DNA of 13,749 bases from CAYJVP01 sp964373615 (GCA_964373615.1 CAYJVP010000024.1:1-13749), one strand, 5' to 3'; counted from the stretch's first letter, positions 1-6,431 are shown. The notes: generated by a model from the sequence alone, not told the origin. Made by a program: numbers and translations.

Positions 1-52
1 TTGTTTTTCGTTGCTCAGGATTCAGATACAGAACGAGTTTCGTAATTCACAG

Positions 53-91
53 CACGGAGGGGTGGAAACCCCTCCGTGAAGGCCGAAGGCC
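53..91. repeat. Two adjacent perfect hairpins
   Basis: CACGGAGGGG (53-62) and CCCCTCCGTG (69-78) form a perfect 10-bp stem around a 6-nt loop. Directly after it GGCC-GAA-GGCC (81-91) makes a second small hairpin. Neither strand has a T-run behind the large stem, so it does not look like an intrinsic terminator. The rest of 1-136 has no convincing gene. The style resembles the GC-rich hairpin array near the right end of the window, so this may be the edge of another intergenic repeat. That link is inference. Confidence 0.6.
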
Positions 92-136
92 GCGTCCGAT
101 CCCCTCCCAGCGCACCAAAATTTCGTAAAATTTTCC

Positions 137-145
137 TTATCCACA
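137..145 (+). promoter_or_regulatory. Perfect consensus DnaA-box 9-mer
   Basis: TTATCCACA matches the classical DnaA box exactly and follows an AT-rich palindromic stretch at 117-134. It ends 6 nt before the -35 of the promoter for the mini zinc-ribbon gene. I saw no second perfect box in the window, so it is not an origin-type cluster. It could be a DnaA-regulated promoter site or chance, since a given 9-mer is not very rare across 13.7 kb on two strands. Confidence 0.35.
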
Positions 146-151
146 CACCTA

Positions 152-179
152 TTGACGCTCAAATAATGTTCGTTATACT
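152..179 (+). promoter_or_regulatory. Sigma70-type promoter of the mini zinc-ribbon gene
   Basis: TTGACG (152-157), a 16-bp spacer and TATACT (174-179) make a strong -35/-10 pair. The predicted start is near 186, giving a leader of about 50 nt before the ATG at 237. A second -10-like CATAAT (222-227) lies 9 nt before that ATG, but the nearest -35-like TTGAAA is 20 bp away, which is too far for a good promoter. Confidence 0.7.
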
Positions 180-190
180 TACTTCCGACG

Positions 191-205
191 CTCGTTTGAA
201 ACGAG
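191..205. promoter_or_regulatory. Perfect 15-bp palindrome just after the predicted start site (candidate operator)
   Basis: CTCGTTT-G-AAACGAG has 7-bp arms with no mismatch and a single central base. It covers roughly +5 to +20 of the transcript predicted from the promoter at 152-179. A one-base centre cannot form an RNA hairpin without opening several pairs, so a DNA-binding dimer site is more likely than an RNA structure. No regulator can be named from the sequence. Confidence 0.45.
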
Positions 206-236
206 TCGATCATCCATAAATCATAATAACGAGACT

Positions 237-356
237 ATGGATACCGGAGTGTGCGTCACCTGTGGCGCAGAAGAGGTCGACGTGAACGACGAAGGAAAGT
301 GTGAGGCGTGCGGCGAAATGGGGAAGAGCGCGGATGGCGACGAAGAAGACGAGTAA
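237..356 (+). CDS. 39-aa double-CxxC zinc-ribbon mini-protein
   Basis: The ATG opens a 39-codon frame with two CxxC knuckles, CVTC (Cys6, Cys9) and CEAC (Cys22, Cys25), followed by a strongly acidic tail. The four cysteines with a 12-residue gap are the expected ligand set of a small rubredoxin-like zinc ribbon, so Zn binding is inferred. The frame has its own promoter, and a perfect-stem terminator begins 14 bases after the stop, which argues strongly that it is a real, separately transcribed gene. There is no clear Shine-Dalgarno before the ATG. It converges on murG. The function is unknown: it could be a nucleic-acid or protein-binding zinc knuckle, possibly tied to the ribosome or RNA polymerase, but nothing in the window decides this. 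Confidence 0.75.
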   Translation: MDTGVCVTCGAEEVDVNDEGKCEACGEMGKSADGDEEDE

Positions 357-369
357 TTGACAGACAATC

Positions 370-408
370 ATAAACATCCCCCGCGGTTAACAGGGGATGT
401 TTATTTTT
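370..408 (+). terminator. Intrinsic terminator shared by the mini zinc-ribbon gene and convergent murG
   Basis: A perfect 12-bp stem (370-381 with 393-404) closes an 11-nt loop and is followed by T's at 404-408. The U-tract favours the plus direction, so it ends the zinc-ribbon transcript. The stop codon of convergent murG (401-403) lies inside the right arm, so the hairpin may also stop murG transcription less efficiently. Confidence 0.85.
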
Positions 409-1468
409 CAACGAGTTTTTCAAGACGTTCAACCAGATCATGAGCGATGCGCGTCGGAAGAAGTTCGCGCACACGTTCTCCGAGCTCCCGGCGACGCTCC
501 TCATCCTGAAGGAGCGCGGTCAGTTTCCCAAAGATGTCCTCACCTGAACTCGTTTCCTGCTGAAGAACGATCGCGGCCCCTCGGCGCTCAAGCTCACGCG
601 CATTGGCCTCCTGCGGACTCTTGGGAAGCGGCACAACGATGGCGGCCTTCGAAAGCGCGGCAAGCTCGGTGATCGTTCCCATGCCCGCGCGACACAAAAC
701 AACGTCCGCCGCGGCCAGGGCGGCTGGCATTTCGTCCGTCAGCAATTTCGCAACAAGGTGATGGCGGTCTCGCGTTTCCCTTCTGGCATGCGTTTGGGAG
801 GAACCAACGACATGAATGAGATTCGTCGTTTCCAAAAGACGCGCCTCGAGCGTTTCCACGGCTTGATTGATCCACGCGGACCCTCCCCCTCCCCCAAGCA
901 CGAGAACGGTTGGCCGTGGGGCATCGAGCCCGAGCCGCTCATGCGCATGCCGTCGATCCTCGCCAAGCACGGACGGACGAACCGGGTTGCCGAGGCGCAT
1001 ACTGCCAGCGGGCAGATGCGGGAGCGAGGCGTCCCACGCGGCCGTGACAAGATCCGCAAACGGCGCGGTCAGGCGATTGGACAAAATAACCTCCACGTCC
1101 TGCTGATGAACCCAGCACGGGATGCGAAGAAATTTTGCAACAAAAATAATCGGCACGGCCGTGTACCCTCCTGCAGAGGCAACGAGTGATGGATGAACCT
1201 CACGAAGCAACCGCCATGCGGCAACAAGCGCCGAAAAAAAGCGCCACGGCAACCACACCCACTCCATCGAGGGGTAGCGCGTAAATCTGGCAACGGGAAG
1301 CGAACGAAAAGGAATTCCCGCGCGTTCGACGACCGTATGCTCTGGCCCCTGCGGCGTGCCAACCCAAAAAAATTTTACGGCAGGATCCTTCTGCCGCCAC
1401 GCCTCTGCCACGGCCAACAGCGGCGTGACCGGCCCGAGCGACCCCCCGCCCGCAAACAAAATCTTCAT
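401..1468 (-). CDS. murG: UDP-GlcNAc:lipid I N-acetylglucosaminyltransferase MurG
   Basis: This 355-aa GT28-family enzyme adds GlcNAc to lipid I to make lipid II on the cytoplasmic face of the membrane. The N-terminal half has the lipid-acceptor loop GGGSLGPVTP (residues 7-16) and GNPVR (160-164). The C-terminal UDP-sugar half has GGGGGS (192-197) and RAGMGTITE (260-268), followed by Q286 and N289 of the donor site. I chose the ATG at 1468 because AGAGG sits 6 nt upstream. A TTG five codons earlier would put that Shine-Dalgarno inside the gene. The usual GGTGGH loop is altered here, and the histidine position appears to be Pro. The gene is last in the nifU-mraY-ftsW-murG operon and is separated from ftsW by a 132-bp structured spacer. 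Confidence 0.95.
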   Translation of the reverse strand: MKILFAGGGSLGPVTPLLAVAEAWRQKDPAVKFFWVGTPQGPEHTVVERAGIPFRSLPVARFTRYPSMEWVWLPWRFFSALVAAWRLLREVHPSLVASAGGYTAVPIIFVAKFLRIPCWVHQQDVEVILSNRLTAPFADLVTAAWDASLPHLPAGSMRLGNPVRPSVLGEDRRHAHERLGLDAPRPTVLVLGGGGGSAWINQAVETLEARLLETTNLIHVVGSSQTHARRETRDRHHLVAKLLTDEMPAALAAADVVLCRAGMGTITELAALSKAAIVVPLPKSPQEANARELERRGAAIVLQQETSSGEDIFGKLTALLQDEERRRELGERVRELLPTRIAHDLVERLEKLVEK

Positions 1469-1470
1469 AC

Positions 1471-1512
1471 GGAACCTCTGCAAAATTCATGCGTACCCCT
1501 TCGTTCGTGGGG
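1471..1512 (+). repeat. Diverged copy of the dispersed repeat terminus
   Basis: GGAACCTCTGCAAAA here matches the left end of the inverted-repeat element at 9115, which reads GGGACCTCTGCAAAA. TGCGT, TTCGTT and GGGG then follow in the same order in both. No matching opposite terminus is visible near ftsW, so this is a solo or decayed end. The murG Shine-Dalgarno (AGAGG on the minus strand) is part of it. Confidence 0.45.
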
Positions 1513-1514
1513 AA

Positions 1515-1574
1515 GACGCCGGTGTGGACAGATTTTTTTTCGGCAAGCCTCAAAAAATTGTCCCCACGGGCGTC
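1515..1574 (-). other. Long hairpin in the ftsW-murG spacer
   Basis: Two 16-nt arms (1515-1530 and 1559-1574) pair at 14 of 16 positions. Inside them ATTTTTT pairs with AAAAAAT, and a GGC-UU-GCC tip could form a CUUG-type tetraloop on the minus-strand RNA. There is no T-run after the complete hairpin. A competing fold at the ftsW-proximal side, CCCC with GGGG followed by T6 on the minus strand, could act as a weak terminator and would use one of the same arms. It may adjust or process the murG part of the operon mRNA. That role is inference. Confidence 0.5.
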
Positions 1575-1600
1575 TCAGTAGCGACGGGGCAGACCCAAAC

Positions 1601-2722
1601 CTACGAAACCTTAGACTTCGCATATCTCGACACATTCAACATCACGCCAACCGCGGCCATGGAAACCGCAAGCGACGTGCCACCGTAACTCACAAACGGA
1701 AGGGTCACGCCGGTCATCGGCATAATGCCAACCATGGATCCAATGTTCACAAACGCCTGGATGGCAATCCATGACGCGATGCCGATCGTTACGTATTTGC
1801 CAAATGGATCCGGTGCGGCGTGGGCGATCCGAAGCGATCGCCAAAGGAACACGAGAAACAACACGAGCAGAAGCACGCCCACGAAAAACCCCATCTCCTC
1901 GGCAATCACGGCAAAAATCGAGTCCCCGGAAACCTCGGGGAGGTACTGAAACTTCTGGCGAGAATGCCCGTAGCCCAGTCCAAACAGTCCTCCGGAGCCA
2001 ATGGCAAGAAGCGCCTGGTTGATGTGGTAGCCGATACCCTGTGGATCGAGCTCAGGAAAAAGAAAAGTGGTGAACCGAGCCGTGCGATAAGGAGCCGCGG
2101 CGATCAGGGCCGCGAGCATGGCGAGCCCCCCGGTCAGCAGACCAACAAGGTGCGCCACGGGTGCGCCGGCCACAAAGTACACAACAAGCGACATGGCAAC
2201 AACGATAAACATGGTCCCAATGTCCGGCTGCAAAATCATGAGAAGCATAATGGCGCCGAGCACGGAAACGAACGGAATAAGTCCGGCGTGAACGTCTTTC
2301 ACGCCACGCTCACCGCGTTGTTCAAGCCACGCCGCAAGGTAAAACAAAAACATGAGCTTCACGATTTCCGCCGGTTGAAGAGAAAAAAGACCGCCGATGG
2401 AAATCCAACTTCGCGACGATCCGAATTCCGCTCCGATGCCAGGAATAAACACGAGCACAAGAAGACCGATGGTCGCAAGCAAGAGTTCCCAGGCGTGCTT
2501 GCGCCATGTGCCGTACGGAATGCGACTCATGACGTACAGGCCAAAGACGCCAGGGATCAGTCCGAAGAATACCTGATGCTTAACAAAATAAAAACTGTCG
2601 CCAAAACGTTCGTAGCCGGTGGGACCGGACGCGGAGGTGAGCATGACAAGCCCAAACAAAATGAGAACGCCAAACATGGCGAGCAGGGGAAGGTCGGGCG
2701 GGTGATGCGGTTTGCTTGTCAT
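1601..2722 (-). CDS. ftsW: Septal peptidoglycan glycosyltransferase FtsW (SEDS family)
   Basis: This 373-aa polytopic membrane protein polymerises lipid II into septal glycan, normally with a class-B PBP partner, which is not encoded in this window. Visible SEDS motifs are SRSWISIGG (104-112) with LQPAEIVKL, the catalytic-type aspartate in LQPDIGT (Asp167), LPEVSGDSIFAVIAEE (261-276), and MPMTGVTLPFVSYGGTS near 334-350. About ten hydrophobic segments can be read. The length is normal for the family. Context with mraY and murG favours FtsW over the paralogue RodA. The start overlaps the mraY stop in an ATGA quartet, giving translational coupling. The stop is TAG. Confidence 0.94.
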   Translation of the reverse strand: MTSKPHHPPDLPLLAMFGVLILFGLVMLTSASGPTGYERFGDSFYFVKHQVFFGLIPGVFGLYVMSRIPYGTWRKHAWELLLATIGLLVLVFIPGIGAEFGSSRSWISIGGLFSLQPAEIVKLMFLFYLAAWLEQRGERGVKDVHAGLIPFVSVLGAIMLLMILQPDIGTMFIVVAMSLVVYFVAGAPVAHLVGLLTGGLAMLAALIAAAPYRTARFTTFLFPELDPQGIGYHINQALLAIGSGGLFGLGYGHSRQKFQYLPEVSGDSIFAVIAEEMGFFVGVLLLVLFLVFLWRSLRIAHAAPDPFGKYVTIGIASWIAIQAFVNIGSMVGIMPMTGVTLPFVSYGGTSLAVSMAAVGVMLNVSRYAKSKVS

Positions 2723-3771
2723 GTAGCAAGCGCGTCAAGAAGCGCGATCGCAACTCCAAGGGCCGCGGAAACCATGGAGACAACCCAAAGCCGCATGACG
2801 ATCTTCGGCTCTGGCCACCCAATAGCCTCCAGATGGTGATGAAACGGCGCAGAGCGAAAGAGTTTCCGTTTGAAAAAACGACGCCAGCCAAGTTGGAGCA
2901 CGACCGAAGCAGATTCAAGGACGAACACGAATCCAATAATCGGCAGGAGAAGGGCGGAGTTGGTGAGGAGCGCCACCATGCCGAGGGTCACGCCAAGCGA
3001 CATGGCGCCTGTGTCTCCCATGAAAAAACGCGCCGGGTGGATGTTGAACCAAAGGAAGGCGAGCAGCGCGCCGAGAATCGCCCCACAAAACGCGGCAAGA
3101 TCATATTTTCCCTGCGCGAAGGCGATGACCGCGAAGGAGCCAAAGGCCGTGAGGAGCGCTCCGCCGGCCAAGCCGTCGAGGCCGTCGGTTTCGTTTACGG
3201 AAAACGATGTCGCCACGATGACACCGATAAAAAACGGAACGTACCACAGGCCGATGTTGAAGTCGCCGACGAACGGAACGTGCAAAAGATCCCACTCGAG
3301 TTTCTCGGCAAACCACCACGCGCCGACGACCGCAATCGCGGTGTAGATGAACAAACGATGTCGAATGCGCAATCCCCCGCCATGCGGTCCCAGCCCACGC
3401 ACGTTGAAGTAATCATCGACCAATCCCACGATCGCCGAAGCCACCAACGCGCCGAGCGGCAACAGGGTCTGGCTGCGCGAAAGAAAATCCATGCGACCGA
3501 AAAAAGAATCTGGAAACCATCGATTCACCTCAGCAAGCACGACCGCAAGCACAAGGACCGTCACCCAAATGAGCAACCCTCCCATGGTTGGCGTTCCAGA
3601 TTTCTTGGCATGCAGGTTTGAAAAAATCGGCGTTTCCTTTTCGTCGCGAATGCGCTTGCCAAGTCTGTGCGCATAGAGCATGCGTGTGAGCGCCGGCGTC
3701 CAGGCAAAGGCAACTAAAAATGAAACCGTCGTCAACACGAGCACCCGAACAATTTCAAAGGATTCAAGCAT
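2719..3771 (-). CDS. mraY: Phospho-N-acetylmuramoyl-pentapeptide transferase MraY
   Basis: This 350-aa integral membrane enzyme moves phospho-MurNAc-pentapeptide from UDP to undecaprenyl phosphate, forming lipid I. The family signatures are all present: KSGTPTMGG (57-65), the metal-binding GLVDDYFN (Asp119, Asp120), TDGLDGLAGG (195-204), FNIHPARFFMGDTGA with Asp253, and the APFHHHLE loop (His311-313). The order of about ten membrane segments is standard. The start lies 3 nt after the stop of the upstream small membrane protein and the stop overlaps ftsW (ATGA), so translation is coupled on both sides. There is no good Shine-Dalgarno of its own. Confidence 0.97.
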   Translation of the reverse strand: MLESFEIVRVLVLTTVSFLVAFAWTPALTRMLYAHRLGKRIRDEKETPIFSNLHAKKSGTPTMGGLLIWVTVLVLAVVLAEVNRWFPDSFFGRMDFLSRSQTLLPLGALVASAIVGLVDDYFNVRGLGPHGGGLRIRHRLFIYTAIAVVGAWWFAEKLEWDLLHVPFVGDFNIGLWYVPFFIGVIVATSFSVNETDGLDGLAGGALLTAFGSFAVIAFAQGKYDLAAFCGAILGALLAFLWFNIHPARFFMGDTGAMSLGVTLGMVALLTNSALLLPIIGFVFVLESASVVLQLGWRRFFKRKLFRSAPFHHHLEAIGWPEPKIVMRLWVVSMVSAALGVAIALLDALAT

Positions 3772-3774
3772 ACA

Positions 3775-4167
3775 TCACAAGTTCAAAAGAACGATGAAAA
3801 CCATGGAAACGAGGAGGATCGCCTCTGCCACAAGCGTCGCGGTGGCAAAAAATTTCGCCAGCACGTGTTCCCGCGCCACGTACATCCCCTCAAACACGAG
3901 ATTGAGAAGGAGGAGACCCGCGCCAATAATGGGAAGGGCGAAAACGTCATACCAGGGGCCAAATCGATCAACACCAAAATAAATATTGTAATGCAATGGA
4001 ATAAAAGGATCCCCGCCAATGGTTGGCAACAAACGCGCAAGTGGCAGCGCAACCATGAGACCCACGAGCACAAGCGAGGCAACCGTGTGCCAACGATAAT
4101 ACCGCGAACTGGCAAACAGCTCCCGATACACGTGAATGGCGCGTTTAAGACGCAAGAGGTGAGGCAT
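3775..4167 (-). CDS. Small three-helix membrane protein of unknown function
   Basis: This 130-aa protein starts with a basic amphipathic stretch (HLLRLKRAIHVYREL) and has three hydrophobic segments at about 24-48, 73-93 and 103-130. A loop between the first two reads DPFIPLHYNIYFGVD, which resembles the IP-H-N-G-D pattern of DUF1648-type proteins; that is a resemblance only. I chose the ATG at 4167 because GGAGGAGG (4171-4178 on the complement) lies just upstream. The first 23 bases overlap the end of the nifU-like gene, and the stop is 3 nt from mraY. Its place directly before mraY suggests an envelope or lipid-carrier role, but no catalytic motif is visible. Confidence 0.85.
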   Translation of the reverse strand: MPHLLRLKRAIHVYRELFASSRYYRWHTVASLVLVGLMVALPLARLLPTIGGDPFIPLHYNIYFGVDRFGPWYDVFALPIIGAGLLLLNLVFEGMYVAREHVLAKFFATATLVAEAILLVSMVFIVLLNL

Positions 4168-4399
4168 GATCCTCCTCCACAGCAACAACTTCTTTGATGC
4201 CAGGCACGGCGTCGCACAATGCGGCCTCCACCCCCATTTTGAGCGTCATCTGCGACATAGGGCATCCGCGACAGGCCCCCTGCAAGCGCACACGCACCAC
4301 ACCGGTCGTTTCATCAATGTCCACGAGTTCGATCCCTCCGCCGTCCAATCGCAAGGCCGGACGGATCTGATCCAAAACGCGTTCAATGTCTTCTCGCAT
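4145..4399 (-). CDS. NifU C-terminal-domain Fe-S scaffold/carrier protein
   Basis: This 84-aa stand-alone NifU-like domain (NfuA/Nfu type) is expected to hold and deliver an Fe-S cluster as a dimer. It reads IERVLDQIRPALRLDGG at the N-terminus, then LVDIDETTGVVRVRLQGAC and the defining CxxC motif CRGCPMS at about 45-51. I chose the ATG at 4399, 10 nt below a clear -10 box. The two ATGs at 4411-4414 overlap that -10, and a TTG at 4438 would lie upstream of it. There is no Shine-Dalgarno, as expected for a leaderless message. It is the first gene of the operon leading to mraY, ftsW and murG and overlaps its neighbour by 23 bp. No sulphur-mobilisation partner is visible. Confidence 0.92.
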   Translation of the reverse strand: MREDIERVLDQIRPALRLDGGGIELVDIDETTGVVRVRLQGACRGCPMSQMTLKMGVEAALCDAVPGIKEVVAVEEDHASPLAS

Positions 4400-4409
4400 A
4401 GGCCCGGCC

Positions 4410-4438
4410 ATCATAGCGGTTTTTGCGCCAAAAATCAA
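4410..4438 (-). promoter_or_regulatory. Promoter of the nifU-like/mraY/ftsW/murG operon (leaderless type)
   Basis: On the minus strand TTGATT (4433-4438), exactly 17 bp, then TATGAT (4410-4415). The -10 ends 10 nt before the chosen ATG at 4399, so the transcript should start within about 2-4 nt of the start codon. The -35 lies within the T-tract of the rpmA terminator. Confidence 0.7.
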
Positions 4439-4457
4439 AACGCCCCGCCTGGCGGGG
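4431..4457 (-). terminator. Intrinsic terminator of rpmA
   Basis: On the minus strand CCCCGC-CAG-GCGGGG (4443-4457) forms a tight 6-bp GC stem. It is followed by CGTTTTGATTTTT. It begins 7 bases after the rpmA stop, and its U-rich tail doubles as the -35 region of the nifU promoter. Confidence 0.8.
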
Positions 4458-4464
4458 GTTTGAA

Positions 4465-4746
4465 TTACTTTTTCGGATGAACGGATGCGTAGGTCCGCAG
4501 AGCAAGGACGCCGTGAAAATTTGAGGCTTTCTTTTTCTTGAATTTCACGATGCCGGCGACCGCGGCGTAGAGCGTATCGTCTTTCCCGCGTCGAACATTT
4601 TCTCCCGCATGGATTTTTGTTCCGCGCTGGCGAACAATGACCGCTCCGGCGCGAGCGCCCTGGCCGTCACCGAGCTTCACGCCGAGGCGCTGCCCTTGCG
4701 AATCGCGTCCAAGCTGTGTGGACCCAGCTGCTTTCTTATGTGCCAT
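4465..4746 (-). CDS. rpmA: Large ribosomal subunit protein bL27
   Basis: This 93-aa bL27 lies near the peptidyl-transferase centre. The sequence has the family's MAHKKAAGS start, GRDSQGQRLGVK, RQRGTKIHAGENVRRGKDDTL and a lysine-rich middle. The frame is open a further 21 codons upstream, but the MAHKKA start and the promoter placement fix the ATG at 4746. There is therefore no N-terminal extension of the kind cleaved by Prp protease in Firmicutes. The usual partner rplU (bL21) is not next to it; pyrG is upstream instead. It has its own promoter, and the ATG follows the -10 by 9 nt with no Shine-Dalgarno. A strong terminator follows, so it appears to be monocistronic. Confidence 0.97.
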   Translation of the reverse strand: MAHKKAAGSTQLGRDSQGQRLGVKLGDGQGARAGAVIVRQRGTKIHAGENVRRGKDDTLYAAVAGIVKFKKKKASNFHGVLALRTYASVHPKK

Positions 4747-4755
4747 AGTGGCGAC

Positions 4756-4784
4756 ACTGTACGTGTATTCCTCAAACCCGTCAA
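4756..4784 (-). promoter_or_regulatory. Promoter of rpmA (leaderless type)
   Basis: On the minus strand TTGACG (4779-4784), 17 bp, TACAGT (4756-4761), then only 9 nt to the ATG at 4746. A second TTGACG lies 7 bp further upstream (4786-4791). The predicted 5' leader is 0-3 nt. Confidence 0.75.
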
Positions 4785-4814
4785 GCGTCAAAAGAGGCCA
4801 GCGGAACACTCTCC

Positions 4815-6431
4815 TTATTTTATGGCCGCCGTCATGAACGCTTTGAAAAGCGGGTGCGGTTTGAGCGGTGAGGATTGAAACTCGGGATGAAATTGCACGC
4901 CCACAAAGAACGGGTGGTTCTTGATTTCAATGATCTCAACAAGATGCTGTTTTGGGTTCACCCCCGAAACAACCAACCCGGCCGTTTCCATTTTTTTTCG
5001 ATAGTCGTTGTTGAACTCATACCGATGCCGATGGCGCTCCTGGATCATGGGTTTCCCGTATGCAACGCGCGCGATCGTGCTCGGGGCGAGCTTGCATGGA
5101 TAGGCGCCAAGCCGCAGCGTGCCGCCGTAACTCTTATCCTTCACCTTCTCCTCCTGCCCGGGCAAAAGATGGATGACCGGATGCGGCGTTTTCTCATCGA
5201 TCTCCGTCGTATGCGCGCCCTTGAGATCGAGGACGTTCCTCGCATACTCGATGACCGCGCACTGCATACCGTAACAGAGTCCAAGGTACGCAATCTTTTT
5301 CTCACGGCAAAAACGGATCACCCGAATCTTTCCTTCGATCCCGCGCGAACCAAACCCGCCAGGGATTAAAACGCCATCGAAGTCCTTTAGTTCCGCAAGC
5401 TTCTTCGCGTCCTTCTCGTACTCCTCCGCGTTGAGCCAGGCGATCTCCGCCTGTACGCCGCTGTGCGCGGCCGCGTGCTTGATGGCCTCGAGCACAGAGA
5501 TGTACGCGTCGGAGAGCGTAAAATTTCCGGTGGAAAAATATTTCCCAACCACGGCGATCCGAACGCGCCGCTTCGCCGACGCAACCTTACCCGTAAACGT
5601 CTTCCACTCGCGCAGGTCGGCATGCTTCGGTTTCAGACCAAAACTCTTGAGCACACTATTTGCGAAATGTTGATCTTCAAACATGGTCGGGATGTCGTAA
5701 ATCGACTTCGCGTCGGGCGCCGAAATGATGTGAACCCATGGGACGGAGCAGAACTGTGCGATCTTTTCCTTGCGCGGCTGATCCATGGAAAGCTCGGAAC
5801 GACCCACGATGAAATCCGGCAAAATCCCGGCCGCGTTCAGGGTGCGCACCGCATACTGGGTCGGTTTGGTTTTCATCTCTCCGATCGACGGAGGCACAGG
5901 AAGGTAGCTCACTAAAACAAAACGGACGGCGGAGGGGTTACGAACCTTCATCATGCGTGCCGCCTCGAGAAACAGCACGTTTTGATACTCCCCGACCGTT
6001 CCGCCGATCTCGACAATGGTGATGTCGGCCTTCGCAAGCGCAGCCGCACGCTTGATGCGACGGATCACCTCTTCAGGCACGTGTGGCACGACCTCCACAC
6101 ACCTGCCCCCATATTCCAAATTACGTTCACGCTGAATAACGGATTGGTACACGCGACCGGTCGTCATGTAGTTTGCCTTGGTCATATGCGCTCCAAGGTA
6201 GCGCTCATAGGTGCCAATGTCCTGATCCGTTTCGTCGCCATCCACGGTCACAAACACCTCGCCGTGTTCGACCGGGTTCATCGTCCCCGCGTCGAGATTC
6301 ACGTACGGATCAATCTTGATCGCCGTCACCTTGTACCCCTTCGACTTCAGGGTCAGTCCAAGCGCGGCGACCGACGTTCCTTTCCCAACGCCGGACATGA
6401 CACCCCCAACGATAAAAATGTACTTCCTCAT
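4815..6431 (-). CDS. pyrG: CTP synthase
   Basis: This 538-aa enzyme makes CTP from UTP, ATP and glutamine. The N-terminal amidoligase domain has the P-loop SGVGKGT (13-19), DPYVNLDAGTMNP (41-53) and HGEVFVTVDGDETDQD. The C-terminal class-I glutaminase domain starts near residue 290 and has IPGGFGSRG (356-364), the nucleophile in GLCYGMQ (Cys386), and the HPEF His515/Glu517 pair. Length and both active sites are complete. The P-loop reads GGVMSGVGKG rather than the common GGVVSSLGKG. No Shine-Dalgarno precedes the ATG at 6431; the 14 nt upstream are AT-rich and follow directly on the rplI terminator. No clear promoter of its own could be fixed, and 68 bp separate it from rpmA downstream. Confidence 0.98.
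   Translation of the reverse strand: MRKYIFIVGGVMSGVGKGTSVAALGLTLKSKGYKVTAIKIDPYVNLDAGTMNPVEHGEVFVTVDGDETDQDIGTYERYLGAHMTKANYMTTGRVYQSVIQRERNLEYGGRCVEVVPHVPEEVIRRIKRAAALAKADITIVEIGGTVGEYQNVLFLEAARMMKVRNPSAVRFVLVSYLPVPPSIGEMKTKPTQYAVRTLNAAGILPDFIVGRSELSMDQPRKEKIAQFCSVPWVHIISAPDAKSIYDIPTMFEDQHFANSVLKSFGLKPKHADLREWKTFTGKVASAKRRVRIAVVGKYFSTGNFTLSDAYISVLEAIKHAAAHSGVQAEIAWLNAEEYEKDAKKLAELKDFDGVLIPGGFGSRGIEGKIRVIRFCREKKIAYLGLCYGMQCAVIEYARNVLDLKGAHTTEIDEKTPHPVIHLLPGQEEKVKDKSYGGTLRLGAYPCKLAPSTIARVAYGKPMIQERHRHRYEFNNDYRKKMETAGLVVSGVNPKQHLVEIIEIKNHPFFVGVQFHPEFQSSPLKPHPLFKAFMTAAIK

Noticed and set aside
53..91. Hairpins as a terminator
   Set aside because: No T-run follows the large stem on either strand.
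22..213. Minus-strand 63-aa frame
   Set aside because: It runs through the tandem hairpins, the DnaA box and the plus-strand promoter, has no ribosome site, and its composition is low in typical protein features.
1469..1483. TTG start for murG five codons upstream
   Set aside because: It would place the AGAGG ribosome site inside the coding region; the ATG at 1468 has ideal spacing.
1820..2839. Plus-strand 339-aa frame rich in K, R, H and N
   Set aside because: It is the antisense shadow of ftsW and the end of mraY, whose motifs are complete. The charged composition is what antisense of hydrophobic codons gives.
2716..3621. Plus-strand 301-aa frame
   Set aside because: Antisense shadow of mraY; same charged composition and no recognisable domain.
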